Origin: Chloroflexota bacterium
Lineage (GTDB): Bacteria > Chloroflexota > Limnocylindria > Limnocylindrales > CSP1-4
DNA: 64,000 bases
NCBI GenBank assembly: GCA_016191395.1
Contig: JACPOS010000025.1
Coordinates: 1 to 64,000 of the forward strand
Reading direction: 5' to 3'
This document shows, in pieces, positions 18,411 through 27,124 of this stretch. The notes beneath the pieces are model-generated. The model searched no databases. It was not told the DNA's origin and saw only the letters and a program-made list of their open reading frames with translations. Made by a program: the position numbers and the translations under genes. The first letter of the stretch is position 1; each line of letters opens with the position of its first letter.

Positions 18411-21400
18411 CTAGCCGACGGGCGGCGTCACCGAGACCTGCGCCACCGAGTCACCCAGGCGGCGGCGGACCTCTGCGAGGAGCTCGGCGTCGTAGGCGAT
18501 GCCGCTGCGGAGCTCCATGGGGAGCGCGGAACCGCCCTGGGCGGGCACGTGCACGACGACGCGTGTGTCTCCGGGTCGCTCGCGGGCGAGCTGGCGGAAC
18601 GCCTCCATCGCCGAGACGAGCTGCGGGGCTGGCACACCGGCGAAGCGGACGTGCAGGACGCTGCCGGCGGGCGCCGTGTCGACGGGATCCGTTGCCGCCG
18701 CTCCCTCAGCCGCCACGCGGGCGCGGGCCTCGTCCGGCAGGGCGGGTTCCACGTCGCGATCGCTTGTCGCCGGGGCGCCCGGCGCCTCCTGGTAGGTCGC
18801 GACGGGCTCCGCCGGCGCGATCGACGGGAGCGTCGCCACCGCCACGCCCGCGGCGCCCTTGCGCTCGAGCGGGCCGCCCTCCGGCATGACCCCGCCACGA
18901 AGCGGCGACACGTACTCGATGTCCGGCCGGCGTCCGAGGCCGCCGGCGCGCGGATCGGGCGCCGGCGGAGCGCCACTTGCGGCAGCACCGGACCCGCCAC
19001 CGTTGGCGCGGCCCGCGTAGCCGCCATTCGCGCCATACCCGTTCCCGTTCCCATGGCCGTTGCCGTTGCCATTCCCATTCCCGTTCCCGTAGCCACTCGC
19101 AACCGGGGATCCGCCGGGGCCCACGGCAACGGGTTGACGTCGTCGGGGCGTCCCCCGCTCCCCCGCCGCGACCTCGCGCGCGAATGCCTCGGCGCCCTTG
19201 GCGACCGCGTCGTCCCAGGGCACCACCACGTCGGCCAGCAGCGAGACCTCCTCGCCACGGTGGTCCACACGACCGGCGACAAGGAGGATCGCGCCCTCCT
19301 GCCAGATCGGCCCGGTGGTCTCGTACAGGCGCGGGAACACGACGACCTCGATCGAGCCCTGGAGGTCCTCCAGCGTCACCACGGACATCGTCGATCGCGT
19401 TCGGGTGACGACGGTGCGAGCGGCGACGACGATGCCGCCGACGACCAGCCGCTGCCCGTCGAGCGTCTCGTCCGACTTCAGGTCGCCGGAGTACGCCGTC
19501 ACGTAGTCGCCCACCTGGTCGGCGACCTCGCCCATCGGGTGCTCGGACAGGTACAGCCCGAGCAGCTCCTTCTCCCAGCGCAGGCGCTCGCGGACCGGAA
19601 CCTCCACCGCCTTCGGCAGGGGCCGTTCCAGCACCATCGATTCCGTCGCCCCGACGTCGAACAGCGACGTCTGCCCGGTGGCGAGGTCGCGCTGCGTGGC
19701 GGCACCGGCGGCCATGGCGTCGTCCAGGCCCTCCAGGATCTGCGCCGCGTGCCCGAACGCGGACATCGCACCGACTTTCGCCAGCGACTCGAGCACCTTC
19801 CGGTTCGCGAGCCGCAGGTCGATCCGCCGGCACAGGTCGCCGAGCGACTTGAACGGGCCCTCGGCCTCGCGCGCGGCGATGATCGACTCGATCGCACCCT
19901 GGCCGACGTTCTTGACCGCGAGCAGCCCGAACCGGATCCCCCCGTCCTCGACCGTGAACTCCACCGCGCTCCGGCCGACGTCCGGCGGCCGAACCTCGAT
20001 GCCGAGGCGCCGACACTCGGCGACCGCCGCGGCGACCTTCTCCTCGGAGCTGCGGAACGCGGACAGGACGCTTGCCATGTAGTCGACCGTATAGTTCGCC
20101 TTGAGATACGCGGTCTGGTACGCGATCAGGCCGTAGCACGTGGCGTGTGCCTTGTTGAACCCGTAGCGCTCGAACGGCTCGAACGCCTTGAATACGGCGT
20201 CGATCGTCTGGGGCGGCACCCCGCGCTCCGCGGCCTGGGTGACGAACCGCTCCTTCTGGGCGCGCAGGACGGACGACTTCTTCTTGCGGATCGCGTAGCC
20301 CAGCGTGTCCGCCTCGGGTCCCGTGAAGCCGCCCAAGGCGATGGCCGCGGCCATGATGTCTTCCTGATAGACGAAGATCCCGTACGTCCGATTGAGGAAC
20401 GGCTCCAGCAGCGGGTGGAGGTACGTCACCGCCTCCTGGCCGTGCTTGCGCCGGATGTACGCCGGGATGTTGTCCATGGGGCCCGGGCGGTAGAGGGCGA
20501 CCATCGCCGCCAGGTCGAAGACGGACGTCGGACGGAGCTCGCGGACGTACCGCCGCATGCCCGCGGACTCCAGCTGGAAGATGCCGGTGGTCTCGCCGGT
20601 GCTCAGCAGGTCGAACGTCTTCGTGTCGTCGAGCGGGATGTTGTCGAGGTCGATGTCGATGCCGCGGTGCGCCTTGATCAGGTCCACCGCGTTCTTGAGG
20701 ATCGTGAGGTTGGACAGGCCCAGGAAGTCGAACTTGAGCAGGCCCAGCGCCTCGATGGCGTGCATCTCGTACTGGGTCATGAGCGAGTCGGAGTTCGTGG
20801 CCTTCTGGAGCGGCATGAGCTCCGTCAGGGGCTCGCGCGAGATGACCACTCCGGCGGCGTGGGTGGAGGCGTTGCGCGCGACGCCCTCCAGCTGCTTCGC
20901 GAAGTCGATGACGCGCTTGACCGCGGGATCGGCGTCGTACTGCTCGCGGAGGGCTGGCGCCGACTCCAGTGCGTCCTCGAGCTTGATCCCGAGCTGGTTC
21001 GGAACGGCCTTGGCGATGCGATCCACCTCGCCGTAGGAGTTGCCCAACACGCGCCCGACGTCTCGGATCGCTGCCCGGGCGAGCATCGTGCCGAAGGTGA
21101 TGATCTGGGCGACGTGGTCCTGGCCGTACTTGCGCGAGACATACGCGATGACCTCGTCGCGTCGGTCGTCCTGGAAGTCCACGTCGATGTCCGGCATCGT
21201 CACGCGGTCAGGGTTCAGGAACCGCTCGAACGGGAGGCCATAGGCGATCGGGTCGACCGGCGTGATGCCCAGCGTGTAGGTCACGATGGAGCCCGGGGCG
21301 CTGCCGCGGCAGGTGGTCTGGATGCCCTGCTCGCGCGCGTAGCGGATGAAGTCCGCGACGATCAGGAAGTAGCCCGCGTAGCCCATCGTCGTGATCACGC

Positions 21401-22391
21401 CGAGCTCGTAGTCGAGGCGGTGCTGGAGGACCTCGGTGACGGACCCGTAGCGGCGCGCCAGGCCTCGCTGGCATTCGGCCGCCAGCCACGACTCCGCGGT
21501 CTCGCCGTCCGGCACGGGGAAGTGCGGGATGCGCGTCTGGCCAAGGGGCAGCTTGACGCCGCACATCTCGGCGATGCGACGGGTGTTCGTGATCGCCTCG
21601 AGGTTGTCCGGGAAGAGCGCGGCCATCTCGGCGGCCGACTTGAGGAAGAAGTCGTCCGTCTCGAACTTGAGCCGGCCGGGCGTGTCCAGGTTGGACGCCG
21701 TGCCCACGCACAGCAGCACGTCGTGCGCGGGCGCCTGCTCGCGGCGGACGTAGTGCAGGTCGTTCGTGACGACGAGCGGCAGGCCTGCCTCGGGGGCGAG
21801 ACGGAGCAGCTGCTCGTTGAGCCGCCGCTGCTCGGCGAGTCCGTGGTCCTGCAGCTCCAGGAAGAAGCGGCCCTTGCCGAAGATGTCGCCGTACTCGCCG
21901 GCGACCGTCCGGGCGAGGTCCCAGTCGTCGACCTCCAGTGCCCGTGAGACCTCGCCGTTGAGGCAAGCCGACAGCCCGATGAGCCCCTCGCTGTACTTCC
22001 CGAGGTGCTCGCGGTCGATGCGCGGCTTGTAGTAGTAGCCGTCGATGTGGGCGTCGGTGACGAGCCGGCACAGGTTCCGGTAGCCGGTCAGATCGCTCGC
22101 GAGCAGGATCAGGTGGTAGGGCTGGCTGTCTGCCTTGCCCTCCTTGTCCGTCATCGACCGGCGGGCGACATACGTCTCCACGCCGATGATCGGCTTGATG
22201 CCCTTGTTCGTCGCCGCCTGGTAGAACGCGACCGCGCCGTACAGCGCGCCGTGATCCGTGATCGCGAGGCTGTCGAAGCCCTTCGCCTGCGCCTCGTCGA
22301 CGAGGTCCGTGATGCGCCCCAGCCCGTCGAGGAGGCTGAACTCCGAATGGGTGTGAAGGTGCGTGAAGTCGTTCGAAGCGAGGGTCGTCAC
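18411..22391 (-). CDS. dnaE: DNA polymerase III alpha subunit
   Basis: Replicative polymerase of 1326 residues. The N-terminal PHP domain keeps its metal-site motif HLHTHSEFSLLDG and AITDHGALYG. The polymerase core has the catalytic acid motif PDIDVDFQDDRR, then SVFDLAAMVALYRPGPMDN and RYGFNKAHATCYG. Helix-hairpin-helix and OB-fold regions follow (RLVVGGIVVAAR). The C-terminal 290 residues are unusual: after the OB fold comes a Gly/Asn hexanucleotide-repeat segment, an Ala/Pro-rich stretch and a small terminal domain (about 85 residues, SVLHVRFAGVPAP onward). It is not the ImuB-linked DnaE2 type by context. GTG start without Shine-Dalgarno; TACCAT lies 9 nt upstream. Confidence 0.96.
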   Translation of the reverse strand: MTTLASNDFTHLHTHSEFSLLDGLGRITDLVDEAQAKGFDSLAITDHGALYGAVAFYQAATNKGIKPIIGVETYVARRSMTDKEGKADSQPYHLILLASDLTGYRNLCRLVTDAHIDGYYYKPRIDREHLGKYSEGLIGLSACLNGEVSRALEVDDWDLARTVAGEYGDIFGKGRFFLELQDHGLAEQRRLNEQLLRLAPEAGLPLVVTNDLHYVRREQAPAHDVLLCVGTASNLDTPGRLKFETDDFFLKSAAEMAALFPDNLEAITNTRRIAEMCGVKLPLGQTRIPHFPVPDGETAESWLAAECQRGLARRYGSVTEVLQHRLDYELGVITTMGYAGYFLIVADFIRYAREQGIQTTCRGSAPGSIVTYTLGITPVDPIAYGLPFERFLNPDRVTMPDIDVDFQDDRRDEVIAYVSRKYGQDHVAQIITFGTMLARAAIRDVGRVLGNSYGEVDRIAKAVPNQLGIKLEDALESAPALREQYDADPAVKRVIDFAKQLEGVARNASTHAAGVVISREPLTELMPLQKATNSDSLMTQYEMHAIEALGLLKFDFLGLSNLTILKNAVDLIKAHRGIDIDLDNIPLDDTKTFDLLSTGETTGIFQLESAGMRRYVRELRPTSVFDLAAMVALYRPGPMDNIPAYIRRKHGQEAVTYLHPLLEPFLNRTYGIFVYQEDIMAAAIALGGFTGPEADTLGYAIRKKKSSVLRAQKERFVTQAAERGVPPQTIDAVFKAFEPFERYGFNKAHATCYGLIAYQTAYLKANYTVDYMASVLSAFRSSEEKVAAAVAECRRLGIEVRPPDVGRSAVEFTVEDGGIRFGLLAVKNVGQGAIESIIAAREAEGPFKSLGDLCRRIDLRLANRKVLESLAKVGAMSAFGHAAQILEGLDDAMAAGAATQRDLATGQTSLFDVGATESMVLERPLPKAVEVPVRERLRWEKELLGLYLSEHPMGEVADQVGDYVTAYSGDLKSDETLDGQRLVVGGIVVAARTVVTRTRSTMSVVTLEDLQGSIEVVVFPRLYETTGPIWQEGAILLVAGRVDHRGEEVSLLADVVVPWDDAVAKGAEAFAREVAAGERGTPRRRQPVAVGPGGSPVASGYGNGNGNGNGNGHGNGNGYGANGGYAGRANGGGSGAAASGAPPAPDPRAGGLGRRPDIEYVSPLRGGVMPEGGPLERKGAAGVAVATLPSIAPAEPVATYQEAPGAPATSDRDVEPALPDEARARVAAEGAAATDPVDTAPAGSVLHVRFAGVPAPQLVSAMEAFRQLARERPGDTRVVVHVPAQGGSALPMELRSGIAYDAELLAEVRRRLGDSVAQVSVTPPVG
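19038..19092. repeat. Imperfect hexanucleotide repeat inside dnaE
   Basis: On the plus strand the run is built from CCCGTT/CCCATT/GCCGTT hexamers and codes for a Gly-Asn-Gly-Asn tract with one His and a Tyr. The unit is two codons, so slippage keeps the frame. The tract joins the OB-fold part to the C-terminal domain and is likely a flexible linker. Confidence 0.85.
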
Positions 22392-22400
22392 GGGGCGTCA

Positions 22401-22406
22401 ATGGTA
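22401..22406 (-). promoter_or_regulatory. Putative dnaE -10 element
   Basis: Minus-strand TACCAT, 9 nt before the dnaE GTG. It belongs to the 12-mer CCGGGCTACCAT, which also occurs upstream of the next gene (22988). Confidence 0.4.
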
Positions 22407-22419
22407 GCCCGGTGGGGCC

Positions 22420-22443
22420 GGCCGGCTCGACGCCGAGCCGGCC
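22420..22443 (-). terminator. Hairpin between lipoprotein gene and dnaE
   Basis: GGCCGGCTCG-ACGC-CGAGCCGGCC is a perfect 10-bp GC-rich stem. It lies 30 nt after the lipoprotein stop and just upstream of the dnaE -10. It probably ends the lipoprotein transcript; no strong U-tract follows. Confidence 0.6.
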
Positions 22444-22473
22444 CGACCTGGCTCTCCAGCTACCACATCTTCG

Positions 22474-22941
22474 CTACGACTTGCAGTTGGCGGTTTCCCA
22501 GGCGAAGACGTCGCTGAGCGCCTTGATGCGCTCCCTTGACTGCCCCTGGCTGATGAGCTCAGGTGGGGGGTTGCCGGCGAGGATGGACAGCCCGACCTCG
22601 TCGATCACGTCGGCAGCTAGCCCGACCGCGGCCTTGATCTCCGCCGGCGCGAACGTTCTCAGGTCGGTGGCGGCTGCCCGGAACCCGCCGCCCTCGGCTG
22701 CCGCCGTGTCCTCCTGGATCGCCGACCGGTACTCCTTGAGCGCCGCGCAGAAGTCCTTTGCCCCGCCGCCGGCGGCGGGTGGCAGCGCAGCTGTTCCCGC
22801 CGGCGCCGAGGTGGCCGGCGCGCCCGATGTCGAGCCTGGGCCCGTGGTCGGCGGCGTCGTGGTCGCGGCAGGCGAGCCCGAGCCACAGCCTCCCAGGAGC
22901 GCGACGGCGAGCACCGTCAAGGACAACCGTCTGATCGACAC
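22474..22941 (-). CDS. Small secreted lipoprotein
   Basis: 155 residues. The N-terminal signal MSIRRLSLTVLAVALLGGCG ends in a lipobox (LGGC), so signal peptidase II processing and membrane anchoring are expected. A Thr/Pro/Ala/Gly-rich linker of about 40 residues precedes a helical domain with two cysteines (KDFCAALKEYRSAI and the C-terminal ETANCKS) that may form a disulfide. No known domain recognised; many high-GC bacteria carry small lipoproteins of this layout without assigned function. The GTG start follows GAAGGGGG. Own promoter (TACCAT at 22988) and a hairpin terminator downstream. Confidence 0.75.
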   Translation of the reverse strand: MSIRRLSLTVLAVALLGGCGSGSPAATTTPPTTGPGSTSGAPATSAPAGTAALPPAAGGGAKDFCAALKEYRSAIQEDTAAAEGGGFRAAATDLRTFAPAEIKAAVGLAADVIDEVGLSILAGNPPPELISQGQSRERIKALSDVFAWETANCKS

Positions 22942-22987
22942 TTGAACCCCCTTCGACGCCCGCGGGACGACCAGCGGAATGCGTCAG

Positions 22988-22993
22988 ATGGTA
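22988..22993 (-). promoter_or_regulatory. Putative lipoprotein gene -10 element
   Basis: Minus-strand TACCAT within CCGGGCTACCAT, identical over 12 nt to the sequence upstream of dnaE. It gives a leader of about 40 nt that carries a Shine-Dalgarno. Confidence 0.4.
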
Positions 22994-23081
22994 GCCCGGC
23001 TCGGCGGTCAGAGTCCTAACCGGCCCGCGCGATGATCCCGTCGCGTCCGTTGTCCATCCGCGCGACCGCCGTGGGGATTCC

Positions 23082-24158
23082 TCAGCAGACCTCGAGCGGA
23101 AGTGTTTCGAAGCGCATCGGAACGTCATCCGCAGCCAGAGGCAGTGATTCAAGGACGACGCCCTCCCCGAGCCGCCAGTCGGGCACGACGGCCAGGAGGG
23201 CCTCCATGAAGCACAGAACCTCGAGGCGGGCGAGGTGGATGCCGATGCACGTGTGCGGCCCGCTGCCGAAGGCGAGGTGCGGATTGGGGCGGCGATCCAG
23301 GCGGATCTCCCCCGGCGCATCGAACGCGGCGGGGTCGTGGTTGGCGGGTCCCCAGCCCAGGATGACGATGTCGCCGTCCCCGGCCCTCCCCCAGTTGCCC
23401 CGGACCTCCGTCGTCGCCCGGCGTTCCATGCCCGGGTTCGGGCTGAAGTACCGCAGGTACTCCTCGATGGCGAGCGGCAGCCGTTGCGATTCCCCGCGCA
23501 GGCGGGTTCGCGCCGTCGCATCGCCGGCCAGATGCCACACCGCGCCGCAGAGCGTGTGGATCACGGTATCGCGACCGCCTGCGAGGACGAGGCTCGCGAG
23601 CCCGACCTGCTCGCGCCTGGTCAGCGGACGACCGTCGACCTGGGCGGCGGCGAATCGCGAGAACGCATCGTCGCCGGGCGCCCTGGCGCCCTCGTCCAGG
23701 ACGCGCACCACGTACTCGTGCAGACGGGCCCCGCTCCGCGTGCCGTCGGGTCTGACCTCCCAGCTCGTCATCCCCCAGGACCTGATCTCCGCGGCATCGC
23801 CCGGACGGCCGAGCACGTGGGCGATCGTCGTGGCCACCATCGGGATCGCCAGATCGTGGACGGCCTCCGCCCTGCCACGCGCCGCGAACTCGCTGACCAG
23901 CCCATCGGCGATCGAGCGGATGGCCGGCTCCAGGGACTCGACCGCCTGACGCCCAAGGAACGGTCCGAGCAGCGCCCGAAATGCGCCGTGCTCGGGCGGG
24001 TCAACCTCCAGGGGAAGCTGCGGGTAGTCGCGAACATCGGGGTCGCCCATCACCCTGGAGGAGAAGCTCGTCCAGTCCTTCGCCGCTGCCCGGACCTCAC
24101 GGAGCTCCGTGATCTGGGCCGCGCCGGCAAGCCCGCGAACGCCGACCGGGCGGTTCAA
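23082..24158 (-). CDS. Cytochrome P450
   Basis: Heme-thiolate monooxygenase of 358 residues, somewhat shorter than usual bacterial P450s (about 400) at the N-terminus. The I-helix motif reads LAGGRDTVIHTLCG. The ExxR motif is EEYLR, and the heme loop is AFGSGPHTCIGIHLARLE with the cysteine ligand. DPPEHGAFRALLGPFL is the conserved C-helix region. The substrate is unknown; ferredoxin and reductase partners are not nearby. The TTG start overlaps the upstream SGNH hydrolase stop (TTGA), so translation is coupled and the gene is last in the nucleoside importer operon. A start further downstream would cut into the fold, so I keep the TTG. Confidence 0.9.
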   Translation of the reverse strand: MNRPVGVRGLAGAAQITELREVRAAAKDWTSFSSRVMGDPDVRDYPQLPLEVDPPEHGAFRALLGPFLGRQAVESLEPAIRSIADGLVSEFAARGRAEAVHDLAIPMVATTIAHVLGRPGDAAEIRSWGMTSWEVRPDGTRSGARLHEYVVRVLDEGARAPGDDAFSRFAAAQVDGRPLTRREQVGLASLVLAGGRDTVIHTLCGAVWHLAGDATARTRLRGESQRLPLAIEEYLRYFSPNPGMERRATTEVRGNWGRAGDGDIVILGWGPANHDPAAFDAPGEIRLDRRPNPHLAFGSGPHTCIGIHLARLEVLCFMEALLAVVPDWRLGEGVVLESLPLAADDVPMRFETLPLEVC

Positions 24159-24757
24159 CGCCCGACCATCGACTGCACGCTCGGGATGATCCGCTCAACC
24201 CACGACGCGTACTGGGCGCCGCTCGGGTGAAGCCCGTCGCCGGCGACGAGCGAACGGTCGTCCGCCGCGAGGAGCGACAGGTCGAAGATGTCCACGACGG
24301 CGATGGACCGGGCGGCGGCAAGCTCAGTGCTGATAGCGTTGCTGCGCCGGATCGCCGCGGACTGCCGCACCGGGTTGCCGAAGTCGGCACCGGCCGGCGT
24401 CGCGGTGTAGTCCGGCGTCGTCACGACGAGGGAGCGTGCGGCGCCCACCGTCCCAGCGATCTCGTCCAGGATCAGCGCCACGTTCGCGCGGTACGTGGCT
24501 TCCGGCACCGCCTGCACCACATCGTTGACGCCGATGAGCACGGTCAGGAAGTCCGGCCGGAGCGCCGGAAGTCGCGGCAGCTCGTCGCGGATCAGGTCGC
24601 CGGAGGTATAGCCATTCACGCCGAGGTTGGCGACGAGCTCCAGGGCCGGCACGCAGGCGACCAGCTGGTTCGGCCAGCGGTCCGCGACGCCGACGGACGT
24701 CCCGATCGTGTACGAATCGCCGAGGGCGACATAGCGGAGGCTCGGCGCTGGTCCCAC
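24155..24757 (-). CDS. SGNH/GDSL-type esterase
   Basis: About 200 residues with all SGNH blocks: GDSYTIG (nucleophile Ser), NLGVNGYTSGDL (Gly block), LIGVNDVV (Asn block) and DGLHPSGAQY (Asp-x-x-His). Such hydrolases cleave ester or acetyl groups from lipids, sugars or small molecules. There is no signal peptide with the chosen GTG start at 24757, so it is predicted cytosolic. The long ORF-track frame upstream is a shadow of the nucleoside hydrolase. It starts 17 nt after that gene and overlaps the P450 start by 3 nt, so all three are co-transcribed. The physiological substrate cannot be read from sequence. Confidence 0.82.
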   Translation of the reverse strand: MGPAPSLRYVALGDSYTIGTSVGVADRWPNQLVACVPALELVANLGVNGYTSGDLIRDELPRLPALRPDFLTVLIGVNDVVQAVPEATYRANVALILDEIAGTVGAARSLVVTTPDYTATPAGADFGNPVRQSAAIRRSNAISTELAAARSIAVVDIFDLSLLAADDRSLVAGDGLHPSGAQYASWVERIIPSVQSMVGR

Positions 24758-24774
24758 CGGCCGTGAACCGCCCG

Positions 24775-25815
24775 CTACGGGAGCCGGGCGTAGGCGTCGA
24801 CCAGGACGTCCTCGAACCGCTTGGGGTCCAGGTGGATGCCGACCTGGGCGTTGACCACCTGCCCGGAGCGCGCGAGCCGCCGCGGATAGCCCTCGCAGAC
24901 CGTGCGGCCGCGGGCCGGTCCGTGGGTAACGTCGACCTCCACGTGGTACTCGGCGACCGAGACCAGGTCCCCGATGGCCAGGTGGGCCACGGCGACCGCG
25001 TCGTGGATGGCGGCGGCCGGCGCGTCGTACCAGGCCCGCTCGCGGGCGAGGGCGAAGTCGACGAGGTCGGCTGCGACGCCGCCCGATGCGGTATCGGTCT
25101 TTCGCAGCCGCTCCACGGCCGCTCCGTCCAGCAACGCCTGGTGGGTCACGTCCAGGCCCATCATCGTGATCTGGATACCGGATCGGAAGACCACGTCGGC
25201 GGCCTCGGGGTCCGCGTAGATGTTGAACTCGGCGGAGACCGTCTTGTTCCCCTCCCCGATCGAGCCGCCCATGATCGAGAGATGGGCGATCCGGTCCACG
25301 AGCTCCGGGTGGAGCCGGATCAGCAGCGCGATGTTGGTGAGGGGACCGACGGGGGCGATGGCGACCTTCTCCGGGTGCGACCGGAGGATCGACGCGATGA
25401 GCTCGACCGCCCCCTCCGCTCGCGCGGCATTCGGTGACGGGTCCAGCACCGTGTTGCCGATGCCGCTGACCCCGTGGATCTCCGGCGCACGGATCACCTC
25501 GCCGAGGATGGCGCCGGCCGCGCCCTCGGCCACGGGCACGTCGTCGCGGCCGTAGCGGTGGAGCAGGCGCAGCGCGTTCTCGGTGCAGTGGCGAACGTCC
25601 GCGTTGCCGCCGACCGTCGTGACCGCGAGCAGGTCCAGCTCCGGCCGGGCGCAGGCCAGGCCGATCGCCAGCGCGTCGTCGAGGCCCGGGTCGCTGTCGA
25701 TGATGAGCGGCAGCGGCTTCTTCGTCGCGCCCAGCGGCGCCGTGCGGGCGACGGCCGGCGCGGGGAACCACGTGGGCCGTGCACTGATGCCGGGCACGCC
25801 GTAGCGGACCGTCAC
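24775..25815 (-). CDS. Inosine-uridine preferring nucleoside hydrolase family protein
   Basis: Hydrolyses N-glycosidic bonds of ribonucleosides to base and ribose. 346 residues. The Ca-binding motif IIDSDPGLDDALA is intact apart from Ser for the usual Thr, followed by AVTTVGGNADV, IAPVGPLTNIALL and IMGGSIGEGN. The C-terminal Asp expected for the metal site is seen in IHDAVAVAHL. An N-terminal extension of about 35 residues precedes the domain; the GTG start could be slightly too early. It starts 7 nt after the second permease gene of a BmpA-type nucleoside importer, so import and hydrolysis are directly linked. Confidence 0.92.
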   Translation of the reverse strand: MTVRYGVPGISARPTWFPAPAVARTAPLGATKKPLPLIIDSDPGLDDALAIGLACARPELDLLAVTTVGGNADVRHCTENALRLLHRYGRDDVPVAEGAAGAILGEVIRAPEIHGVSGIGNTVLDPSPNAARAEGAVELIASILRSHPEKVAIAPVGPLTNIALLIRLHPELVDRIAHLSIMGGSIGEGNKTVSAEFNIYADPEAADVVFRSGIQITMMGLDVTHQALLDGAAVERLRKTDTASGGVAADLVDFALARERAWYDAPAAAIHDAVAVAHLAIGDLVSVAEYHVEVDVTHGPARGRTVCEGYPRRLARSGQVVNAQVGIHLDPKRFEDVLVDAYARLP

Positions 25816-25822
25816 CGGCGGA

Positions 25823-27124
25823 TCAGCCCTGCTCGTACGGCAGGCCGGCCGATGCGGGACCTCGGACGCGCCCGACCACGCCCGCCACGACCACGATCGT
25901 CACGACGTACGGCACGCTGGCCAGCAGCTGCGGGGCCACGCCGACGCCGAGGATGGACAGCAGCGACTGGGTGGTGTCGGCAAAGCCGAAGACAAGCGAT
26001 GCGAAGAACGCGCCGACCGGATGCCAGCCGCCGAAGATCATCGCCGCGAGCCCGATGAAGCCCTTGCCGGCCGTCATCTCCATCTGGAAGCTGCCCCCGG
26101 CCGCAAGCGACAGGTACGAGCCGGCGAGGCCGGAGATCAGCCCGGCGAGGATGAGTGCGCGGTATCGGATCGCGATGACGTTGATACCGACGGTGCCGGC
26201 CGCCGCCGGCTTCTCGCCCGATGCGCGGAGGCGGAGGCCCCAGCGCGTGCGGTAGATCATGTACGTGAGCACGATCACCATGATGTAGCCGACGTACACG
26301 TACGGCTTGGCCGAGAACAGGATCGGGCCGAGCACGGGCAGGTCGGACAAGAACGGCAGCTTGAAGGGCTGCACGGACGGCGGGGCGTTGTACTGGGTGT
26401 TGTGCTGCAGGAGCCGCAGGAAGATGAAGTTGGTGATGCCCACGGCGCCGATGTTGATGACCGTGCCGGCAATGATCTGATTCATCTTGTGGCGGATGCC
26501 AAGCCAGGCGAGCAACAGGCCCGTCAGGCCCGTCGCGGCCATCGCGGCGGCAATGCCGACGAGGGTTGCGAGCAGCACGTTGCCGGTCGCAATGTACACG
26601 AGGCTCGAGGTCATCGACGCGGTGAATGCGCCGATCAGCATCTTGCCCTCGAGCGCGATGTTGAACATCCCGCTCCGCTCGGACAGGATGCCGGCCATGG
26701 CGGCCATGGCGATGGGCGTCGCCTGCTCGAAGCTGCCGGCGAGGACGTTGGTCAGGATCGCCGGCTTGCCCGCGAGCAGGTCCGCCAGGAGCGCGACGAT
26801 CCACGGGGCGATGAGCACGAGGAGCCAGCGCCGCCAGCGCAGGCCCGCGCCGCGCAGCAGCTGCAGCCCGGCAACCACCGCGGACGCGATCGCTGCGACG
26901 ATCCAGAGGAGCCCGACCTTGGTCTCCAGGACGGCCGAATCACCACCCTGCTCGTGGATCCACAACGAGAACTTCGCGGGGACGTCGAAGTTGGCGCTTG
27001 CGAAGTAGATCGCCAGAAGGCCGAGCATCGCGAACGCCACGCCACGGACTCGCGCGGCGCGGAGCGCGCGTCGGGCAGCAAGGCCCCCACCGGAGATCTG
27101 AGCGGTGGCGGCTGTCGCGGTCAT
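25823..27124 (-). CDS. Nucleoside ABC transporter permease 2 (BmpA-type system)
   Basis: Inner-membrane permease of the BPD_transp_2 family, about 433 residues and roughly ten membrane helices. The motif GMFNIALEGKMLIGAF is the family signature for the region facing the ATPase, and YRALILAGLISGLAGSYLSL is also typical. An N-terminal soluble/one-helix extension of about 100 residues precedes the conserved core. The ATG overlaps the stop of permease 1 (ATGA). Together with permease 1, the duplicated ATPase and BmpA it forms a complete importer, by homology specific for purine/pyrimidine nucleosides. Confidence 0.92.
   Translation of the reverse strand: MTATAATAQISGGGLAARRALRAARVRGVAFAMLGLLAIYFASANFDVPAKFSLWIHEQGGDSAVLETKVGLLWIVAAIASAVVAGLQLLRGAGLRWRRWLLVLIAPWIVALLADLLAGKPAILTNVLAGSFEQATPIAMAAMAGILSERSGMFNIALEGKMLIGAFTASMTSSLVYIATGNVLLATLVGIAAAMAATGLTGLLLAWLGIRHKMNQIIAGTVINIGAVGITNFIFLRLLQHNTQYNAPPSVQPFKLPFLSDLPVLGPILFSAKPYVYVGYIMVIVLTYMIYRTRWGLRLRASGEKPAAAGTVGINVIAIRYRALILAGLISGLAGSYLSLAAGGSFQMEMTAGKGFIGLAAMIFGGWHPVGAFFASLVFGFADTTQSLLSILGVGVAPQLLASVPYVVTIVVVAGVVGRVRGPASAGLPYEQG

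Noticed and set aside
18549-21947. 1132-residue plus-strand ORF
   Set aside because: Antisense to dnaE; typical high-GC shadow without motifs.
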